DNA from: Plasmodium relictum
Taxonomy: Eukaryota; Apicomplexa; Aconoidasida; Haemosporida; Plasmodiidae
NCBI RefSeq assembly: GCF_900005765.1
Contig: NC_041689.1
Location: 930,001-994,000 of the forward strand
DNA length: 64,000 nucleotides
Reading direction: 5' to 3'
In this document: piece by piece, positions 58,805-64,000 of the stretch
Numbering within the stretch: position 1 is the stretch's first letter
Layout of the letters: the number at the start of each line of letters is the position of its first letter
Program-made: the position numbers and the translations under genes
Notes under the pieces: model-generated
What the model saw: the letters and a program-made list of their open reading frames with translations, nothing else
Databases searched by the model: none
What the model was told of the DNA's origin: nothing

Positions 58805-61800
58805 ATGTTTTCAAAAAACAAAGAAGAACAAAAAAAATACCAAAATATTATAACACAAAAATTAAGAGAACTATTAGGAGAATATGAAGTTGATATACTG
58901 ACTGAATATGTTTGGCACATGGCCGGAAATGCCAAAAGCAGTAGTGAATTTATGTGCAATGAACTAAAGGACTTTTTAGGAGATCATGTAAATATGATGA
59001 TAAAAAAAAAAAAAAAAAAAAAGAATAAAATAATATTATAAATGGAGAATAATGATAAAAATTATATATAATATATTTATATTAATATGAAGTTATTAAA
59101 ATGTTATTTCTTTTCTTCTTTAATAAATGAATTACATATATTTTTACCTTTTTGAATACTTAATATTTTTCAATACAATTTTTTATTATTAAATTCAGAC
59201 CACTGTTTTTGTTAACTGGTTAATGAAATTAATGAACGACATAAAAAAGCAAAAAAAAACTGAGATTAGCACAAAAAATGAAAAAACGCATAAATCAGGT
59301 TATACTAAAGATAAGCAGTATGATGAATTATCAAAATCTAACAAAAGTAGAGGTATAGACACATCATATAGTGCATACATATTTTTTATACGACTTCAAA
59401 TTTTTTATGCAAATATATGATTTTTTTTTCATTTATTATATATATGTTTTTTCTTTTTTTATAATAAAGTTTTAATAATATTTACACATATTGAAATTGT
59501 GCTTTTTTTACTTATTCCTTTTTTCAGACTCAAGGACAAGGCAATCTATTATGCATAACAAGAAAACAAAAGTTTGTGCTTATTGAAAAATATATAATTA
59601 TATATTTTATAATTCATGATGCACATAAATATATATATTTAAGAAATAATAAATAAAAAAAAAAAGATAAAAGATAAAATAAAAAAAAAGATAAAAAAAA
59701 AGAAAAAAGAGAAAACAGAAAAAAAAAAAGAAAAAAGGAAAAAGAAAAAAGAAAAAAGAAAAAGAAAAGGAAAAAGAAAAAGAAAAAGAAAAAAGAAAAA
59801 GAAAAAGAAAAAGAAAAGATAAGAATTAATAAATTAAATGAAAATTTGAAAACAAGAAAAATAAAAAAAGGAAAAAAAATAAAATAAAAATAATTAAAAA
59901 AAAAAACGATAAAATAATATTTAAAAAAAAAACGATAAAATAATATTTAAAAAAAAAAATAATAATAATAAAATAATAATAATAAAAAAAATAGCAAAAT
60001 AATAAAGAAAAAAATAAAGATGTATAATTATAAATGTAAAAATTTATATTTAATAAAAAAATGTGCAGATTTTAATTGTAATTTTTTTTTAAACCTTTTT
60101 ACATTCACAATGACACATTATTTTTTATTTTCTTTTTTCTAATAAAAAATTTTTACTTTTTAAAGGGATATTTAAAGGAAAATGATACTAATAAAAAGGA
60201 TTTTTCTAGTGTTAGAAAAAGGTCTAGAAGTTTCCTAAGTAGAAGTAGTAAATATTCCAATGAAGATGCCTATTTCTCAAGGAGGAGTAAAAAAAGACAG
60301 AAAAGAGGAATAAGTTCTAAATCAAGTTCATCTAGTTCTCATATGAGAAAATTTCATTATGATAAAAATAAAATGAAAACGAAAAAAACAGATAAAAGCA
60401 AAGATGGAGATAAAATGAAATTAAAAGATAAATATAAAAAGAGTGATAGAAGTACAAGTCGTTCTTTTTCACCTAGTCGCGTTATTTATGTGGAAAAAGA
60501 GGAAGATAAAAAAGAAAAGAAAAATGAAATGTTTTTAGATAATTTATTAAATAGAAGTGGTAATTAATAAAAATTGTATAATTAAATATTACTATTATAT
60601 ATATATAACACTAAATTTCACTTTATATTTTAATTAAATTATTTTACAAATATTTTTTTAAAAATATCATTGACAATAATAATTTTTTTTTTTTTTTAAT
60701 GCAGAAATAGAGTTAAAAAAAAAAAATGATAGTACTGATGAATATAATACCAACGAAAAAAAAAATAAAGCAATTTTAAAGTAATTTTTTTCTATGAAAA
60801 AAGAAATAGAATAATTTTTTTTTTTTTTTTTTTCATATTAATTTTTTAATTATTCATATTTTAATTAATTTTCTTATTTAAGTGCATTTTTATTTTTATT
60901 TATACATTTACTTATCTAATTATTTATTTATTTTATTATTTCAAAGGCCAAATCCTCGATTTGTTGGAGACAATTCAGTTTCATATATGCAACCACCAGC
61001 TCCTAGTAAACATTTTTTTTTTTTTTATATTCGCACATAAAATGTTTTTAAATTTTCTTTTTTTTTTTATTTATACAAGTATGTTATTTAATATATATTT
61101 TTATTTTTAGATGTAAATAATCCAGATATTTCAAGCTATAATATGAATTATACATATGACAACATGAATGCACAAAATTATGACAAAGAGTTAAGTTCTG
61201 TTGGAAACTATTACCAAAACAATTATATGATACAGCAGCAAAATGCTTTAGATAATAATTATCTTTCCAATAATATGAATAATAATTTTTTTAATGCTAG
61301 ATACTCAAATAATATTCAACAAAAAAATTTAAATTTAAAAATGAATATGAATATTAATAAAACTGTTCCTCAGTCCAATTATATGAGTACAAATAGATTT
61401 AATAATAATAGTTATTTATATCAGAAACATAATATAATGAATGTTAATGTTCCTAATATTCCTAGTAATGATAAAGTAAACTTACAAAATTATTCAAAAC
61501 ATACTGCTTCAAATATTAGGAATCAACCAAATTATTATATGAATACAAATAATAAAAATGATTTTATTGGCAATAAGCAAAATCAATATCAATATTATAT
61601 TCCTAAAGCAAATAAGCAGCAAATGTTTATTCAAGCACCGATAAACTCAGAGAAAAACGTAAAAGCACAACAGCTTCAATCGACTAATTTATCAAATAAA
61701 AACTTTCCATCTCATAAAAATATAACATTTAATAATGATCAAAATAATAATACTAATATGGAAGCAAATCCAGAATTGTCTAAAATACAACAGAGTACCG

Positions 61801-63204
61801 TACAATTAGAAGAGGAAAAGTCACAGAGCATTTCTAAAGTCAATGAAAGTAATTTAAAATATATATATATTTAAAAATATAAAAATAAAAATAATAGTAA
61901 CTTATTGTATATTTATTAATTTATTGAATTATTTATTCTTTTAGTTATATATATATTTATTTTTTATTAATTTTTTTTTTCTTATAGCAAGAACTCAGAT
62001 ATCCAACACAGAAAATGCAACTACTAATCCCAATGTTATTATAAAGGTTAAATATTTATAAGAGATGTTCTATTTCATATTTTACGAATATTTGATTAAT
62101 ATATATATATATTTTTTTGTTTTTATAACTTATATTTTTTTCTTTTATAGATACAAAAAAAATGCCTTTTTTTACCAAATTGTCAATATGGAGAAAAATG
62201 CCGTTATATTCACCCCAGCGAAAATGTAAAATATTACTTTATATAAATCTAATCATTCATCTTTTATTTTTGTTTATATACACATTTTTTTTTTTATACA
62301 GTGTCGAAATTGGCCATATTGTGCTTTTGGACCAGAATGTATTTATATTCATCCAGATGTTCCTTGCAAATTTGGTAAAATGAAAAAAAAAAATTATTAT
62401 AGAATTTTATTTTTACGAAATACATTTTATCTTTTTTTTTTTTTTAGGATTATATTGCTGTAACTATTATTGTAATTATTCTCATAATCATGTCAATTCA
62501 ACGGTAAAAAAGAATATATATATATATAAAAATTAATTAGTACTTGTATTTTTTATTATGCACATAAAAATATCTTTCATAATTTTTTCTTTGACCACAT
62601 ATAGGCTTTACCAGAAGTTGGAACAAATGGATATTTTTTAAATAAAAAATTAATTAATAATTATGATAAAAGTAGTAATAACACGAATTTTGAAGATAAA
62701 GTGGCTCAAATTTCAATAAGTATGCCAAAAACACCACCAGAAATGAGAAAAGATAAAAGTAAAAATGAATATAATGAAAATGAGTATATTCAAAATCTCT
62801 TAGAAACAGAAAAAGATGAATTAAAAGAGCAAATAAATGAGCAAACAAAAAATAAAGAAAATGTAAATGAATACACAGGAGAACAAAAAGAGGAGAAGGA
62901 ATATGAAGCAGAAGATGATTTAGATAAGGAGGTAGAGGAAAACTACATATTTCAGAATAATAGTAACCAAAAAAATTACTCTTGTGATAATGAAGGAAAT
63001 GAAATGAATACAAATATAAAAAATAATGAAAATGAATCAATTAATTATAATTGCTTCGAGATAGTAATAGATCCTGATAACATGAAAGAGAAAAAATTAA
63101 CAAAAGAGAATTTTGAAGAGTCTATTAATAAAACGGATAATAATTATGAAATAAATGACAATGATAATGGCAATAAAGTATATACTATTGAAGATAGTTC
63201 TTAA
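58805..63204 (+). CDS. NAB2: NAB2/ZC3H14-type nuclear poly(A)-binding zinc-finger protein, 12 exons
   Basis: Exons: 58805-58987, 59199-59352, 59528-59571, 60166-60559, 60705-60780, 60947-61005, 61111-61848, 61988-62046, 62151-62225, 62302-62374, 62448-62503, 62605-63204. All junctions keep phase, giving about 836 residues. The N-terminal helical (PWI-like) domain EEQKKYQNIITQKLRELL runs on to TEYVWHMAG and VFVNWLMKL. A Ser/Arg/Lys-rich patch follows in exon 4 (RKRSRSFLSRSSK), then an Asn/Gln-rich exon 7. Three CCCH fingers follow: CLFLPNCQYGEKCRYIH and CRNWPYCAFGPECIYIH (C-x5-C-x5-C-x3-H), and CKFGLYCCNYYCNYSH (C-x5-C-x4-C-x3-H). The C-terminus is Glu/Asn-rich. Expected role: coats poly(A) tails in the nucleus for export and length control. 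Each finger has its own exon. Confidence 0.93.
59717..59819. repeat. Purine-only (A/G) tract in NAB2 intron 3
   Basis: About 103 bases containing only A and G, built from GAAAAA and GAAAAAA units, within a 594-base intron. The surrounding 59640-60000 is almost all purine on the same strand. Confidence 0.9.
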
Positions 63205-64000
63205 ATTACTATTTTTCTTTTTTTTTTATTTCCTTTTATTTTTTCAATTTTTAATGGAAAATGCTTTCTTTTTTTCACATACATCATATATATATTTTTT
63301 CTTTTTAATTTTATTTTTTCAATATAAAAGAAATTTTTTTTTTTAGCTTTAATGCCTTTTTTTTTTTTTATTTTTTTATTCATTCATTTTCTTTTATTTA
63401 CTTGCATAATTATTATTTTATCATAATTCTTTTATTTACTTTTTTTTGAAAGTTCTAAGATTTTAATTTATACAAAACAAAACCGATGTAAAAGTTGAAA
63501 TGTTCTTTTAAAAATTTTTTAGTGTAGAAATGAATTTATTTTTTAAAAAAACTCTAAAAAATATATCTTATATGTAAAATTAAGTTTCTTTTTCATTTTA
63601 TTAAGATGTGCATAAAAATTTTTTCTTTATATGCTTATATTCTTATTTAATACAATAATTAGTATATCTTTAAAGAAAAATTTCACATATTCTAACATTT
63701 CTTAAATTCTTATTTTTGCTTCACCCATTTTCTTTTCCAAGCAATATTTAATATTCCTCAATATTTAAGTTTAAATGCCTTTTAAACTATAGAGAAATTC
63801 AATTAAAATCAATTGTTCACAAACATATTTAATAAATATGATTTTATTTTGCAATATTATAAAAAATTTCATTGAAAAAAGAGATCAGGAAAATAAAGGA
63901 AAATTATGATTTGTTTCATATTTTATCATTTTAAAGAATGTAAACAAATATTTTTTTATGAAACTCTTTTATTATTTTTTTTCTTTTTTTGGAAAAATAT
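63205..64000. other. Gene-free right end
   Basis: NAB2 3' flank; T-rich at first, then AT-rich. No coding frame is seen on either strand before the window ends. Confidence 0.5.

Noticed and set aside
62654-63040. Minus-strand His/Tyr/Phe-rich frame over the NAB2 last exon
   Set aside because: Mirror image of the Glu/Asn-rich NAB2 coding strand.
1-64000. Mobile elements, viral remnants, CRISPR arrays, tRNA or rRNA genes
   Set aside because: None of the hallmarks were seen: no transposase, integrase or reverse transcriptase frames, no direct-repeat arrays other than microsatellites, no GC-rich RNA islands.

Overview
The window is a stretch of a malaria-parasite (Plasmodium) nuclear chromosome. 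The DNA is extremely A+T-rich, with long poly(A)/poly(T) and (TA)n tracts in every spacer. Genes are rich in Asn/Lys/Glu low-complexity inserts, and introns are short, AT-rich and mostly GT..T-rich..AG. Gene content and order agree, as far as I remember it, with the P. falciparum chromosome 6 block from PIG-L to NAB2 (hexokinase in the middle), seen here in inverted orientation. The species cannot be fixed by eye. Hexokinase looks close to P. falciparum but not identical, so another Plasmodium lineage is likely. I see no mobile elements, viral remnants, rRNA, tRNA or CRISPR.

Layout, left to right: PIG-L (GPI synthesis, +, 6 exons, 608-1844); a 2590-residue PHD-finger SNF2 chromatin remodeller (-, 3296-11068); a 5.7 kb gene-free AT-rich stretch; APC11 (-, 16795-17064); a signal-peptide protein that looks like a degenerate RHD3/Sey1-type GTPase (+, 18607-20277); a multi-exon single-domain CPW-WPC membrane protein (-, 21074-22275); a seven-exon SURP-domain protein (+, 23238-25089) ending 29 bp from a convergent unknown basic protein (-, 25119-26089); hexokinase (-, 27502-28977); RNase H2 subunit A (-, 31516-32382).

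The right half holds TKL4, a kinase with a roughly 745-residue insert in its N-lobe (+, 34970-40339); SUV3 mitochondrial RNA helicase (+, 41527-44232), convergent with the branch-point binding protein SF1 (-, 44332-46407); organellar iron superoxide dismutase SOD2 (+, 9 exons, 47662-49802); a Mei2-type RNA-binding protein (+, 51351-52514); an EGF-like membrane protein (+, 4 exons, 54317-55298), convergent with apicoplast ferredoxin-NADP reductase (-, 55557-56609); and NAB2/ZC3H14-type poly(A)-binding zinc-finger protein (+, 12 exons, 58805-63204).

These are independent eukaryotic housekeeping genes, not an operon. Recurrent themes are RNA metabolism (SF1, SURP, Mei2-like, NAB2, SUV3, RNase H2A), organelle redox (SOD2, FNR) and secretory or surface biology (PIG-L, CPW-WPC, EGF protein, pseudo-GTPase-like protein). 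I found no clear novel system. The best leads are the pseudo-GTPase-like secreted protein, the split TKL4 kinase and the altered CPW-WPC protein. Exon boundaries were assigned by eye from GT/AG sites and reading phase; all were checked for frame closure, with two exceptions noted (PIG-L exon 4/5, CPW-WPC exon 3).
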